Shown here piece after piece: positions 9,641 to 18,719 of a stretch of DNA of 64,000 nucleotides. The notes below the pieces were generated by a model, which was not told where the DNA came from, searched no databases, and saw only the letters and a list, made by a program, of their open reading frames with translations. This DNA comes from Chitinophaga sp. (lineage in GTDB: Bacteria > Bacteroidota > Bacteroidia > Chitinophagales > Chitinophagaceae). A program made the translations under genes and the position numbers. The stretch is from assembly GCF_019236475.1 (NCBI RefSeq), contig NZ_JAFAIX010000013.1, positions 248,001-312,000 of the forward strand. The letters are read 5' to 3'. Numbering within the stretch: position 1 is the first letter of the stretch; each line of letters begins with the position of its first letter.

Positions 9641-12600
9641 TTAGAATTTAACACCCAGGTTCAAACCGAAGCTTCTAACAGCAGGCAGACCCAGCATTTC
9701 AAAGCCTTGACCACTACCAGTAGTATAAGCAGACTCAGGGTCTACCACTGGTACTTTCTTATAAAGCGTAAGGAGATTTCTTGCCACGAAAGACAGCGTT
9801 ACAGACTGGAATGCAGAGCCTTTGATATAGCGCTGAGGCAGTGAGTAGCCCAGTACAATCTGGCGGAGTTTTATGAAAGATGCATCGTACACAAACTGTT
9901 CAGTGATGTTGTTAGCGATGAATTTGTAATAATCTTCCGCTGCTACTTTCACTGTATTTGCTTTACCGTCAGCAGTTACACCGTTACCGATGATACCGCC
10001 GTCACGTCCAGGCAATGTTTCTTTGCTCAGACCTTGGTACCAAGCCAGGTTTGTAGTACCGGAGAACATTTTACCACCGAATTTAGCATCCAGCAGGAAG
10101 TCCAGGTTCCATTGACCATAAGTGAAGGAGTTGCTGAAGCCCATTGTCAGCGGAGCAATACCGTTGCCCAATTTCTGGATAGCGCCTACTACTGGTAAAC
10201 CTTTATCATCGTATACAATGCGTCCTTGTGCATCGCGGGTGTAGGTAGTACCTTCCAGGATGCCATATGGCTGTCCTACTTGTGCGTAAGTATAGGAAGG
10301 TACACCACCGTCGCCCCAGAGGCCGGAGCGGTTCTGTGCCAGCACCATAGATGTTTTACCATCGATCAGCGCTTTTACGTTGCTTTTGTTGTAACCTAGG
10401 TTGTAGCTAGTCTGCCATTGGAATTTATCTTTACGTATAGGCGTTCCTGTTAATAACAGTTCCACACCTTTATTACTGATAGCAGCAGCATTTCTGAATG
10501 TATTAGAATAACCGGAAGTAGTAGAAACAGGTGAATTCAGGATCGCATCTGTTACCTGGCGGTTGTACACAGCCAGGTCCATACCTAAGCGGCCATTGAG
10601 GAAGCGTGCTTCGATACCACCTTCATAAGTAGTAGTTACCTGCGGGTGCAGTTTTGCATTTGGTACAGTAGAGCTACCGATAGTACCCAAAGGAACACCA
10701 TTGATAGAGTTATTGAAACCGAAAGGCAGGTTCAACTGATAAGCAGAGATATCCACATCGCTACCGGTTTGTGCCCATGAACCTCTTACTTTCGCGAAGC
10801 TCACCCATGAAGGCAGGGTAACCGCATCGGAGAGCACGAAGCTAGCGCCCACAGAAGGATAGAAGATATTGTTATTAGCTGGGTCCAGTGTAGAGAACCA
10901 GTCGTTACGACCAGTAACAGTCAGATAGAGATAGTTGTGGAAACCAATTTCCGCAGAACCGAAGGCAGAGTTGATCTGTGTTTCGCTCAGGTTATAACCA
11001 CCATTTTTGGTAGTAGTGTTACCGATAGCGTAGAAACCAGGAACGATAAATTTATCACCGCTAGAAGATACGCTGGTATATTTACGTTTCATGGTATTAC
11101 CACCTACGAAAGCGTTCAGGGACCATGTTTTACCATAGTTATGGTTGTATCCCACCATTGCTTGACCGTTGAATTCACCACGGTAAACAGTAGACTGGCT
11201 AATAGAACCACCAGGATAGAAACCTACGCCAGAAGGCCATACACCAAAGCTATTGCGATAGGTGAAGTCGGTACCGGTGAGTACGCGAGCGTAGAGGTGT
11301 TCGGTGATATCGTATTTCAGGTCCGCAGAACCGATGAAGCGATCGTCTTTGTTACCAGAAGGTGTTTCGTACGCAACGAAGTAAGGGTTTGCCCAATAGT
11401 TGTTGGTAGTCCATAGGTTTTCGCCACCGCTAGCGTTGCGGGTAGTTTGCCAATCGCGGATATCGTAGTTAGTAGGCATGAGGAAAGCAGCAACTGCAGC
11501 GTTGGAGGTATAGTCGTTCAACTGAGGTCTGTTTTTCGCCTTTTCGCGGATATACTGTGCGTTGATAGTAGCGGTGAGGTTTTTACCCAGTTTTGCGTTG
11601 GTATTGAGGGTAAAGTTATTTCTGTGCAGGCCGGAGTTAGGCATGATATCCTTGTTGTCCATGTCTGCGAAGGAGAAGCGGAAGTTTACGATTTCGTTAC
11701 CGCCAGTGAGTGCCACAGAGTTGGTGAAGGTGCTACCATCTTTGTAGAAATGTTTCACATTATTTTTTCTAGCGGAGTATGGACGAGAGACGCCATCGCC
11801 TTGGATCACAGCCGAACCATCGAGTTTAGCGCCCCAGCTACCACGGCCATCAGCCAATGCTTCTGCAGCAGTGGTAGGTTTATTACCACCAGTACCGATA
11901 CCGTATACATATTGGTAATCTTTAGCTGTATAGTCGATTGCACTTTCCATGCTGTAAGTGCTATTCACTTCCACGCCGATACCTTTACGAGCGGTTCCTT
12001 TTTTGGTAGTGATTACGATCACACCGTTGGAAGCTCTTGCACCGTAGAGGGCAGCAGCGGTATTACCTTTCAGCACGTTGATAGTTTCGATATCATCTGG
12101 GTTGATGGAAGAGATACCATCACCGGCATCGGCGCCACCGTACATGTTATCAATGCTACCTCTGTTTTCAGTGCGCATAGGCACACCGTCGATTACGTAG
12201 AGCGGTTGGCCGGAGCCGAAGTCGCCACCACGCATGATTACACGGCTAGAACCGCCGGTACCGGTAACAGGTTTAACGATGTTTACCCCTGCTACTTTAC
12301 CTTGGAGGCCCCACATGACGTTTGTTTCGCGGGCTTTGGTCATGGATTCGCCTTTCACTTGGGTGATGGCATAACCCAGCACTTTGTTTTCCTTTTTAAT
12401 ACCCATAGCGGTTACCACCACATCACTGAGTTGGGTGAGTTGTTCGTGGAGTTTTACGTCCAGGTTGGTTTGGCCGGCTGCGGGCACTTGTTTTGTTTCA
12501 TAACCGATGAGGGAAAAGATCAGCGTAGCGTTTGCCGGGGCATTCACTTTGAATTTACCGTCTGGGCTGGTGGTTACACCATTCACAGCGCCTTTAATGC

Positions 12601-12769
12601 TAACGGAAACGCCTGGAAGCGGTTCGTTCTTTTCATTGGTCACTGTGCCGCTTAGCTGCACCTGTTGCGCCATTGCGACGCTGGAGAAAGACAGCAGCAG
12701 CACTAAGAAGAGGCCTGCTTGCCGTATTTTCCTGAACAATACTGAAGGGATACTGTGCTGTAATTGCAT
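9641..12769 (-). CDS. SusC/RagA TonB-linked outer-membrane transporter (no STN domain)
   Basis: The 1042-residue protein has a signal peptide ending near VAMAQQ and a carboxypeptidase-regulatory-like domain (VQLSGTVTNEKNEPLPGVSVSIKG). A TonB-box-like VVVTAMG precedes the plug domain with YVIDGVPM and NVLKGNTAAALYG, and a long beta-barrel ends in LNLGVKF. It lacks the N-terminal STN signalling domain of the other SusC proteins here. That fits control by the divergent AraC gene rather than by a sigma/anti-sigma pair. It is the first gene of the susC-susD-symporter-GH130 operon and would import the oligosaccharide across the outer membrane. Confidence 0.95.
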   Translation of the reverse strand: MQLQHSIPSVLFRKIRQAGLFLVLLLSFSSVAMAQQVQLSGTVTNEKNEPLPGVSVSIKGAVNGVTTSPDGKFKVNAPANATLIFSLIGYETKQVPAAGQTNLDVKLHEQLTQLSDVVVTAMGIKKENKVLGYAITQVKGESMTKARETNVMWGLQGKVAGVNIVKPVTGTGGSSRVIMRGGDFGSGQPLYVIDGVPMRTENRGSIDNMYGGADAGDGISSINPDDIETINVLKGNTAAALYGARASNGVIVITTKKGTARKGIGVEVNSTYSMESAIDYTAKDYQYVYGIGTGGNKPTTAAEALADGRGSWGAKLDGSAVIQGDGVSRPYSARKNNVKHFYKDGSTFTNSVALTGGNEIVNFRFSFADMDNKDIMPNSGLHRNNFTLNTNAKLGKNLTATINAQYIREKAKNRPQLNDYTSNAAVAAFLMPTNYDIRDWQTTRNASGGENLWTTNNYWANPYFVAYETPSGNKDDRFIGSADLKYDITEHLYARVLTGTDFTYRNSFGVWPSGVGFYPGGSISQSTVYRGEFNGQAMVGYNHNYGKTWSLNAFVGGNTMKRKYTSVSSSGDKFIVPGFYAIGNTTTKNGGYNLSETQINSAFGSAEIGFHNYLYLTVTGRNDWFSTLDPANNNIFYPSVGASFVLSDAVTLPSWVSFAKVRGSWAQTGSDVDISAYQLNLPFGFNNSINGVPLGTIGSSTVPNAKLHPQVTTTYEGGIEARFLNGRLGMDLAVYNRQVTDAILNSPVSTTSGYSNTFRNAAAISNKGVELLLTGTPIRKDKFQWQTSYNLGYNKSNVKALIDGKTSMVLAQNRSGLWGDGGVPSYTYAQVGQPYGILEGTTYTRDAQGRIVYDDKGLPVVGAIQKLGNGIAPLTMGFSNSFTYGQWNLDFLLDAKFGGKMFSGTTNLAWYQGLSKETLPGRDGGIIGNGVTADGKANTVKVAAEDYYKFIANNITEQFVYDASFIKLRQIVLGYSLPQRYIKGSAFQSVTLSFVARNLLTLYKKVPVVDPESAYTTGSGQGFEMLGLPAVRSFGLNLGVKF

Positions 12770-13112
12770 AGCGTAATGTTTAATGGAATTGAAAATTTTA
12801 GTCTGTCAGCGACTTGATTGTTGTGTTGATAATTTTTGTTCCGGCAGCTATTTCGGTTGGCCTTCATAACGTTGGTTACTGTCTCAGAACATTGAATCAA
12901 AAGTATTTTATTAAACAACTCAACTGTGATACTTTTTTATCCTAAGTTTTACAAAACTAGCAACGATTACTTCGTGTCTCCTTAAAACTATCTAGCAAAA
13001 CGCCTAATAATGCTTAATTAATTCCATTTTTATCTATAATAACATACAACTATTATCATAATACTTTTAATACCAAATTGTACTATATTTATATCATCAG
13101 ACATGAACAAAT
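12770..13112. other. Divergent regulatory region between susC and araC-type gene
   Basis: This 343-bp AT-rich gap separates two divergently transcribed genes. It must hold both promoters and, very probably, the AraC-type operator sites. One -7 candidate for susC is listed separately. No open reading frame of credible composition is present. Confidence 0.6.
12898..12905 (-). promoter_or_regulatory. Candidate -7 box (TACTTTTG) for the susC operon
   Basis: On the minus strand this reads TACTTTTG, matching TAnnTTTG. Transcription would begin near 12890, leaving a leader of about 120 nt before the susC ATG. Upstream TTG trinucleotides exist but not at ideal -33 spacing. Confidence 0.4.
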
Positions 13113-13988
13113 ATGCGCAAGACACAGGCATACAAAGAGATCACACCCTTAACAGAACATGATTGTTTCATGATTTTCAGCAGGGTAAAAAGCAATTTTA
13201 ACTTCCCATTGCACTACCATGAGGAGTATGAATTAAACTTCATTATGAATGCGGCTGGTGCACGGAGAATTGTGGGAGATCATGTGGAAGACATCGACGA
13301 CCTGGAATTGGTGCTGGTAGCGCCAAGTGTGGAGCATGTATGGTTAGATCATCATTGTAAGAGTAAAAAAATTACGGAAGTAACTATACAATTTCATGCG
13401 CAGTTATTGGATGCGAAGTTGTTGCGGCGTAATCAACTGAGCTTTATTCGGTCCTTATTTGAGAATGCCAGCAAGGGTATTTCTTTTTCCAGGGAAACGA
13501 TTATGGCTGTCAAACCTAGGCTGCTGGCGTTACCGCATAAAACGGGATTTGACTCAGTATTGGAATTATTATCTATTCTGCATGACCTTTCTATTTCCCG
13601 GAATATTCGCGTACTCAGCAGTGCGCCCGCGGAGTCATTGAATACGTATAATAGTCGCCGTATAGAGAAGGCGTTCGAATACATGCAACAGCATTTCGAC
13701 AAGGACATTGGCTTAAACGAATTGGCCAAGCATGTAAATATGACGCCGGTCTCGTTGAGTCGTTTTATTAAAAAGCGGACGGGGAAGACATTCATCGACA
13801 GTTTGAATGAGATTCGGATAGGGCATGCATCGCGGATGTTGATAGATACGACGCATTCGGTATCGGAGATTTGTTATCAGTGTGGGTTTATGAATCTCTC
13901 CAATTTCAATCGGATATTTAAGAAGAAAAAAGGCAGTACGCCATCAGAGTTCCGGAAGAATTTTGCTGGCACCCGTACTTTCATTTAG
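13113..13988 (+). CDS. AraC-family transcriptional regulator
   Basis: The 291-residue protein has an N-terminal cupin-like sugar-sensing region (NFPLHYHEEYELNFIMN) and a C-terminal double helix-turn-helix (about residues 190-285). The latter contains IGLNELAKHVNMTPVSLSRFIKKRTGKTF and VSEICYQCGFMNLSNFNRIFKKKKGSTPSEFRK, the standard AraC signature. It is divergent from the SusC operon and is the obvious candidate activator of it, probably responding to a mannose-containing disaccharide. The ATG at 13113 is used; the ATG at 13103 is out of frame. Confidence 0.92.
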   Translation: MRKTQAYKEITPLTEHDCFMIFSRVKSNFNFPLHYHEEYELNFIMNAAGARRIVGDHVEDIDDLELVLVAPSVEHVWLDHHCKSKKITEVTIQFHAQLLDAKLLRRNQLSFIRSLFENASKGISFSRETIMAVKPRLLALPHKTGFDSVLELLSILHDLSISRNIRVLSSAPAESLNTYNSRRIEKAFEYMQQHFDKDIGLNELAKHVNMTPVSLSRFIKKRTGKTFIDSLNEIRIGHASRMLIDTTHSVSEICYQCGFMNLSNFNRIFKKKKGSTPSEFRKNFAGTRTFI

Positions 13989-14464
13989 ATAGGTGTTAAA
14001 AAGGCGAAAGGGCGAAAGAATTCGCCCCTTCTTCCTATTAACCGAATACACCTACTGAAAATATGGGACACATCACATGCAAAGCATGCTATCCCACATT
14101 AAGTTGACTCGCCGGAACGCATAGCTATTCCGGTATTTGTATACATAAAAAAATACCTGTAGTAAACGATTAATAGCAAAGTGTTGGGATACAGCGAATA
14201 AGACGTTTCTCGGACGATATTCCTAATGGGAATACACGATCATTTCACAAAAACCAGTATATAGGTCTTATGCAGTTAGTCGGGGTCTAACACGGCTGTT
14301 CATTTACACAAACGACTTCCCTGTTCCTTGCAATTGCTTTTCAGGAAGGATAAGGTTTAGAGAGGAAATTCTTCAGGATTAGGAAAATTATTGGGATCAG
14401 CACGTCAGCTTTGGAAGTGCTATCGCAAATGTATAAAAGGATTTTAATAATATAAAATATTATT
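13989..14464. other. 476-bp gap between convergent AraC and cmk genes
   Basis: No credible coding region is seen. Apart from the terminator at 14010, the region holds short inverted repeats, including TGGGA...TCCCA around 14064-14096 with ATGC/GCAT inside, and CCGGAA...TTCCGG near 14112-14133. It ends in an AT-rich stretch beside the cmk stop codon. It is longer than expected for a convergent gap and could hide a small RNA, but no promoter/terminator pair proves one. Confidence 0.4.
14010..14034 (+). terminator. Probable terminator after the AraC gene
   Basis: GGGCGAA (14010-14016) and TTCGCCC (14021-14027) pair around AGAA and are followed by a pyrimidine-rich CTTCTTCCTATT. The U-tract is imperfect, so strength is uncertain. 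Confidence 0.55.
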
Positions 14465-15154
14465 TTATGAGGAGTGCGCCAGGGTAGCATCCTCTACCCA
14501 TTGCATCACCAGTTCTAGCTGGTCTTCCAAGTTTAAATGGCTGTTATCCAGGATGATAGCATCTTCTGCTTTACGAAGTGGGCTAATTTCGCGGTTGGCG
14601 TCTATATAGTCTCTTAATTCGAGGTTTGCTTTCACCTCTTCGATGGTAATATTTCTATTTTTCGCGTATAATTCTTTGAATCGGCGTTCTACGCGGATGG
14701 TGATATCTGCGGTCATGAAGATTTTCAGTTCTGCATGGGGGAATACCACTGTACCAATATCGCGGCCATCCATCACAATACCTTTACGGGCACCCATTTT
14801 CACTTGTTGCGCTACGGCAAACTCGCGTACTTCCTTAACGGCAGCCACTTCACTTACTTTTTCCGCCACCAGCATTTCCCGGATCATATGTTCTACATTT
14901 TCCTCATTCAGGTACATATCTGACATACCGGTGAGGGAATTAGGCACGAATTCCAGGTGGATATCTTTCAGGGCGGCTACTACTGCTGAGGTAGTAGTCC
15001 AGTCTATCCGATTTTGAAGAAAATACAAAGTAATAGCACGATACATAGCACCGCTGTCGATGTACACATAGTCCAGTTTTCTGGCCAGTTGTTTTGCGAG
15101 CGTGCTTTTGCCACATGAAGAGTAGCCATCTATCGTGATGATTATTTTTTTCAA
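14465..15154 (-). CDS. cmk: Cytidylate kinase
   Basis: Cmk phosphorylates CMP and dCMP with ATP in pyrimidine nucleotide recycling. The 229-residue sequence has the P-loop GYSSCGKST at about residues 10-18, YIDSGAMYRAIT, GRDIGTVVFPHAELKIFMTAD, and the lid-region RRFKELYAKN. No ATG lies near the N-terminus. The start is TTG at 15154, giving MKKIIITIDG, which fits family N-termini well. A TTG start suggests modest translation. The gene stands alone between a non-coding gap and a surface-protein cluster. Confidence 0.93.
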   Translation of the reverse strand: MKKIIITIDGYSSCGKSTLAKQLARKLDYVYIDSGAMYRAITLYFLQNRIDWTTTSAVVAALKDIHLEFVPNSLTGMSDMYLNEENVEHMIREMLVAEKVSEVAAVKEVREFAVAQQVKMGARKGIVMDGRDIGTVVFPHAELKIFMTADITIRVERRFKELYAKNRNITIEEVKANLELRDYIDANREISPLRKAEDAIILDNSHLNLEDQLELVMQWVEDATLAHSS

Positions 15155-15243
15155 AGTCGTCAGGTTTTGTTTTGCTTATGCCTATACGGAAAGGACCCTA
15201 CAAAATTGACGCAATTCTTTGAAAAAAGCAAATCTGTAGCCGA

Positions 15244-16836
15244 TTATGGTAATACGATCACTTTTGTGGTGTACACCTTCTTATTCGTGTCCTTGTTGAT
15301 CAGCACCAGGTAGTATACGCCGGAAGGCATATGCGTGAACTGGATATCCGCGTCTTTCTTGACAGTGTACTGGCGCATCACCTGACCCCATGTGTCGATC
15401 AGTTGCAGGAACATGTCATCTTTCGTACCGCGGATCTTCACGTGGAAGTTACCATGGTTCGGGTTCGGATATACCTGTACGCTGAATACTGGCGGCACCA
15501 TCCGGATTTCGGAATAAGTAATTGTACCATCTTTCGCTACGGCTTTTATGCGATAATAGGTATTATCGTCGTAGTCGTTAGGATCGTTGAGGGTATATGA
15601 GAGCGGCGAAGTGCTATTGCCGTTAACTGCTTTTGAAGGCACCACTGCGATGGTGGAGAAGGCCTCGTCTTTTTCGTATCTGCGTTCCACTTCAAACTGC
15701 AGATTATTGATTTCCTTGGAGGTGGTCCAGTCGAGCTTCACCATGCCAGGGTTCGTACGATAAGCGTCAAACACTAGGAATACAGCCGGGTCCATCCTGA
15801 CATTCAGGATAGTTTTGGAGAAAAAGGTGTTTTGGCCTAAGTCGATGAATTCGCGCATATGCATGGTAGCTGATTGCAGCATTACAGTCGTGCTGAGTGT
15901 ACCAGGCAATGGCTTAAATGGTGTATTAGCCAGTTTATCCCATCCGGTGATACCGAAACGGGAGATATAGCTGCTGTCGCGTTTTAGTTTATAAGCAGGT
16001 AGTTCTGTATTATCCGCGTGTTGGAGGATAACGGTAGCTTTACCACCGGTATTATCCATACGTTGGATGTTCCAGGTTTTATTCACGAAAGTATCGCGGA
16101 AAGCGGTACCACCGATTGCCATGGTATACACGCTATCGAATGCCCTCATGCCGAAATTATCGGTAGCGCCGCCGTCTAGGAGGACTGCGCCGGGGGAATA
16201 GGAGACATCATCTGCACCAATTGGAAAGACTACTTTATTCGCAGCGGAGTTAATGCCGTTTCTATAGAGATAGCCACCCGCGAAGGTATTGCCAGTCACT
16301 ACGTAGCGTAGATCGCTGTAACCGGTAATGCTACCGGGACCGTTCTCTCCTACTACGAGGTTCCAGCCATTGAGATATATTTTACCACTGGTAAAGTGCA
16401 GGGTCCCTCTTATTTTGAGATCGCTGAGGTCATCTAGGATAACGCCTTTTCCGTTATTGACTTCCATATTGGGGAAGCTGGTTCCCTGGCGGCCAATAGC
16501 GCTATAGTTACCGAAGATGGATTGTTGTCCTACATCACCTAATATAGGGTTGAGGGAGGAGAAGAGGAAGTTTCCTCCTACGCCGGATTTACCGTCGGCG
16601 CTTTCGTCTGGGAGGCTGGCGTTGAGACCATTTACCCAGCGTTTGCCGAGGATGTATAGTGTACTACCGGGATTAGAACCGAGAATTCCTTCATTTGTCA
16701 CACTGCTGAAAATGCCTATCTGGGTGTTGTTGTACAACCAGACAGTGCTCCCCATTGGGATGTATACACCCTGCTGGGCAGAAAGCCATGGGGTGAAGTT
16801 GAGCAGCAAAAACAGTATGAGTAAAAGTTTTCTCAT
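15244..16836 (-). CDS. Secreted protein with T9SS type A C-terminal sorting domain
   Basis: The 530-residue protein has a signal peptide (LLLILFLLLNFTPWLSAQ) and a beta-rich body without recognised catalytic motifs. A fibronectin-like stretch near residues 345-440 contains LDWTTSKEINNLQFEVERR, typical of T9SS cargo. A C-terminal sorting domain (VQVYPNPNHGNFHVKI ... MPSGVYYLVLINK) follows. Such tails direct proteins through the type IX system to the cell surface. It lies 22 bp after the preceding surface-protein gene and is probably the last gene of that operon. A structural or adhesive role is guessed from context. Confidence 0.85.
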   Translation of the reverse strand: MRKLLLILFLLLNFTPWLSAQQGVYIPMGSTVWLYNNTQIGIFSSVTNEGILGSNPGSTLYILGKRWVNGLNASLPDESADGKSGVGGNFLFSSLNPILGDVGQQSIFGNYSAIGRQGTSFPNMEVNNGKGVILDDLSDLKIRGTLHFTSGKIYLNGWNLVVGENGPGSITGYSDLRYVVTGNTFAGGYLYRNGINSAANKVVFPIGADDVSYSPGAVLLDGGATDNFGMRAFDSVYTMAIGGTAFRDTFVNKTWNIQRMDNTGGKATVILQHADNTELPAYKLKRDSSYISRFGITGWDKLANTPFKPLPGTLSTTVMLQSATMHMREFIDLGQNTFFSKTILNVRMDPAVFLVFDAYRTNPGMVKLDWTTSKEINNLQFEVERRYEKDEAFSTIAVVPSKAVNGNSTSPLSYTLNDPNDYDDNTYYRIKAVAKDGTITYSEIRMVPPVFSVQVYPNPNHGNFHVKIRGTKDDMFLQLIDTWGQVMRQYTVKKDADIQFTHMPSGVYYLVLINKDTNKKVYTTKVIVLP

Positions 16837-16858
16837 GTAATCCCGTAAGAAAAGTTTA

Positions 16859-18640
16859 TTAAAAAGTCACGATCCACCATCTGGTACCATCAGACTGAAT
16901 GGTTGCTGAAGCACCTTGTTTTGCAGCTCCATTATTGATAGTCACGTTGGCATTCAGTGCATTTATATCGATTTGCTGTCCAGTGGCTGGTGCAAGAACA
17001 AATGAGTTACCATTTGTTCCTTGTTTGATCACATAAACACGTCCTTTGTTGGATGCACTCGCTGCCGGAACAGTTATAGTAAGGTTATTAGCTGTTAGGA
17101 TCAGCGTATGATCATTAGCCGCCAGGGTCGTAGACACCGCTGTAGATCGGATATTTGTAGAGAAAGAACCATTTACAGACAGGTTAGCTGTTGGTGTATT
17201 GGTATCGATACCTACCCCACCACCATTTGCATTATCTCTCATAAAGATGCGATAATCAGCCACATTGGATTCCACGAAATTCAGACCACCACCGAGCGAG
17301 TTCCAATGATATTTAATAGTACCGGTTGAATCTTCGAAAGCCATGATATCATTACCATTTGCACGGATAATGAATGGATGGGCATTATATGCTTTAGCAC
17401 CATTAAATAACACAGTACTGTAGTTACTGTAACCATTATTCCCTTTGGTACCGCGGAACAATTCTTTGTTGAAATATTTCACCACCATATCTATATCGGT
17501 GGAAGTACCGAGGTAGTTGGCAGTAGTAGCATTGCTGTTACCGTTCATAGACCAACCTGCAACAGCCGCATTATCTTGCACAATTACATCGCCGTTAGCG
17601 TTTACAGATAATACTTTGGTAGAAGCAGCAGCAGGCGTAGCAGCACCAAGGCCGTTGAGGCGAAGTCCTGATACACTGGTACCGGCGGTAGCAGGTGTTA
17701 TTTCCAGGGTATTGTTCGGCGTATTGTTGCCAATACCTAGGCGAACATTGGTAGCGTCCCAGAAGAATTTAGCGTTATTTTCAGCCAGGGTTTTAGTGCC
17801 ACTAATGAAGGGCACGGAGCCGGCAGTATATTTCGTAAGAATTAGATCTCCAGCGCTAGTGATATTTCCAGAGGCATTGAGCACGCTGGTAGACACAGTT
17901 TGCGTGGTAACGATATCTGCAGTAGAGTTGATCGGTGCAGACGTTTTCATTAATCCGCTGAAGGTAGCAGGACCTGAGATATTGATAGCGGCAGCTTGTG
18001 GCGTACCGGTAGTATTGTTCAGAATAGTAGTATTGCTTTGCGGTTTCCATTTACCGCCAACCAGTCTTAGCAGGTCTCCTTCTACGGGAAGAGTAGAGTA
18101 ATCGAGTTGAATATTATTAAGGGCGTTAGCATTCCACAATGGGCTCGCATTATTCGCGGTGATCGTCCAGGTGCGATCATCATTCAGGTTCTGGGCTGCG
18201 ATATCAATGGAGAGTGCAGTATTTCCAGAGTTGAAAGTGAGTGTGCGGGTGAGCGGAGTATAGAAGCTTGCGTAGTCTGCAGCTACAGGCATTACATTTC
18301 CGGTACGTGTATTAAAGGATTGAACGGCAGTGATATTACCGAGGTCCACTACTCGTTTCCAGGTATTTCCTTTGCGCACGTAGAGGGATTTTTCCGTGGC
18401 ATCATCCACGAAAACCATCATACCATCAGGTGCGGCGGCGAGTGTACCACTTCCGGAAAGCTGACTGAGCATAACGCGGCTCAGGAGAAGCCCCTGACTG
18501 TTACTATTCAGTTCAAGTAATGCGCTTTTGGTGATTTGGGTAGGATTGGTTCCCAGCTTCAATTGCTGAGCATACAGCTCGTTGCCGCATGTTAATAAAA
18601 GACCGACTGCACAAAGTTTCAGCATTCCATTCAGCTTCAT
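16859..18640 (-). CDS. Secreted beta-rich surface protein with tail-fibre-like C-terminus
   Basis: The 593-residue protein has a signal peptide ending near ELYAQQ. A header LGTNPTQITKSALLELNSNS is followed by QGLLLSR, a DGMMVFVDDATEKSLYVRKG segment and long Asn/Thr/Ala-rich beta-repeat regions. The C-terminus (TLILTANNLTITVPAASA, then GRVYVIKQG and a final DGTRWWIVTF) resembles modules that end phage tail fibres and similar adhesins. It shares header and tail with its upstream neighbour, so the two are paralogues. No enzyme motif is seen. The function is unknown; a surface fibre or adhesin is the best guess. Confidence 0.75.
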   Translation of the reverse strand: MKLNGMLKLCAVGLLLTCGNELYAQQLKLGTNPTQITKSALLELNSNSQGLLLSRVMLSQLSGSGTLAAAPDGMMVFVDDATEKSLYVRKGNTWKRVVDLGNITAVQSFNTRTGNVMPVAADYASFYTPLTRTLTFNSGNTALSIDIAAQNLNDDRTWTITANNASPLWNANALNNIQLDYSTLPVEGDLLRLVGGKWKPQSNTTILNNTTGTPQAAAINISGPATFSGLMKTSAPINSTADIVTTQTVSTSVLNASGNITSAGDLILTKYTAGSVPFISGTKTLAENNAKFFWDATNVRLGIGNNTPNNTLEITPATAGTSVSGLRLNGLGAATPAAASTKVLSVNANGDVIVQDNAAVAGWSMNGNSNATTANYLGTSTDIDMVVKYFNKELFRGTKGNNGYSNYSTVLFNGAKAYNAHPFIIRANGNDIMAFEDSTGTIKYHWNSLGGGLNFVESNVADYRIFMRDNANGGGVGIDTNTPTANLSVNGSFSTNIRSTAVSTTLAANDHTLILTANNLTITVPAASASNKGRVYVIKQGTNGNSFVLAPATGQQIDINALNANVTINNGAAKQGASATIQSDGTRWWIVTF

Positions 18641-18674
18641 ACAACTTTTTTTATGTAATCAGGGGAGAGGATAT

Positions 18675-18703
18675 AACGGTCATGCCGTATAGGCATGACC
18701 GTT
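18675..18703 (-). promoter_or_regulatory. Perfect 12-bp hairpin between the two paralogous surface genes
   Basis: AACGGTCATGCC (18675-18686) pairs exactly with GGCATGACCGTT (18692-18703) around a 5-nt loop. There is no T-run on the minus-strand exit side, so an mRNA-processing or attenuating hairpin within the operon is more likely than a full terminator. Confidence 0.55.
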
Positions 18704-18719
18704 GTGATGCATTACTGCA

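Noticed and set aside
11447..12655. Plus-strand frame of 402 codons antisense to susC
   Set aside because: The opposite strand carries an unmistakable SusC; the frame is a by-product of its codon use, with Cys/His/Phe-rich improbable composition.
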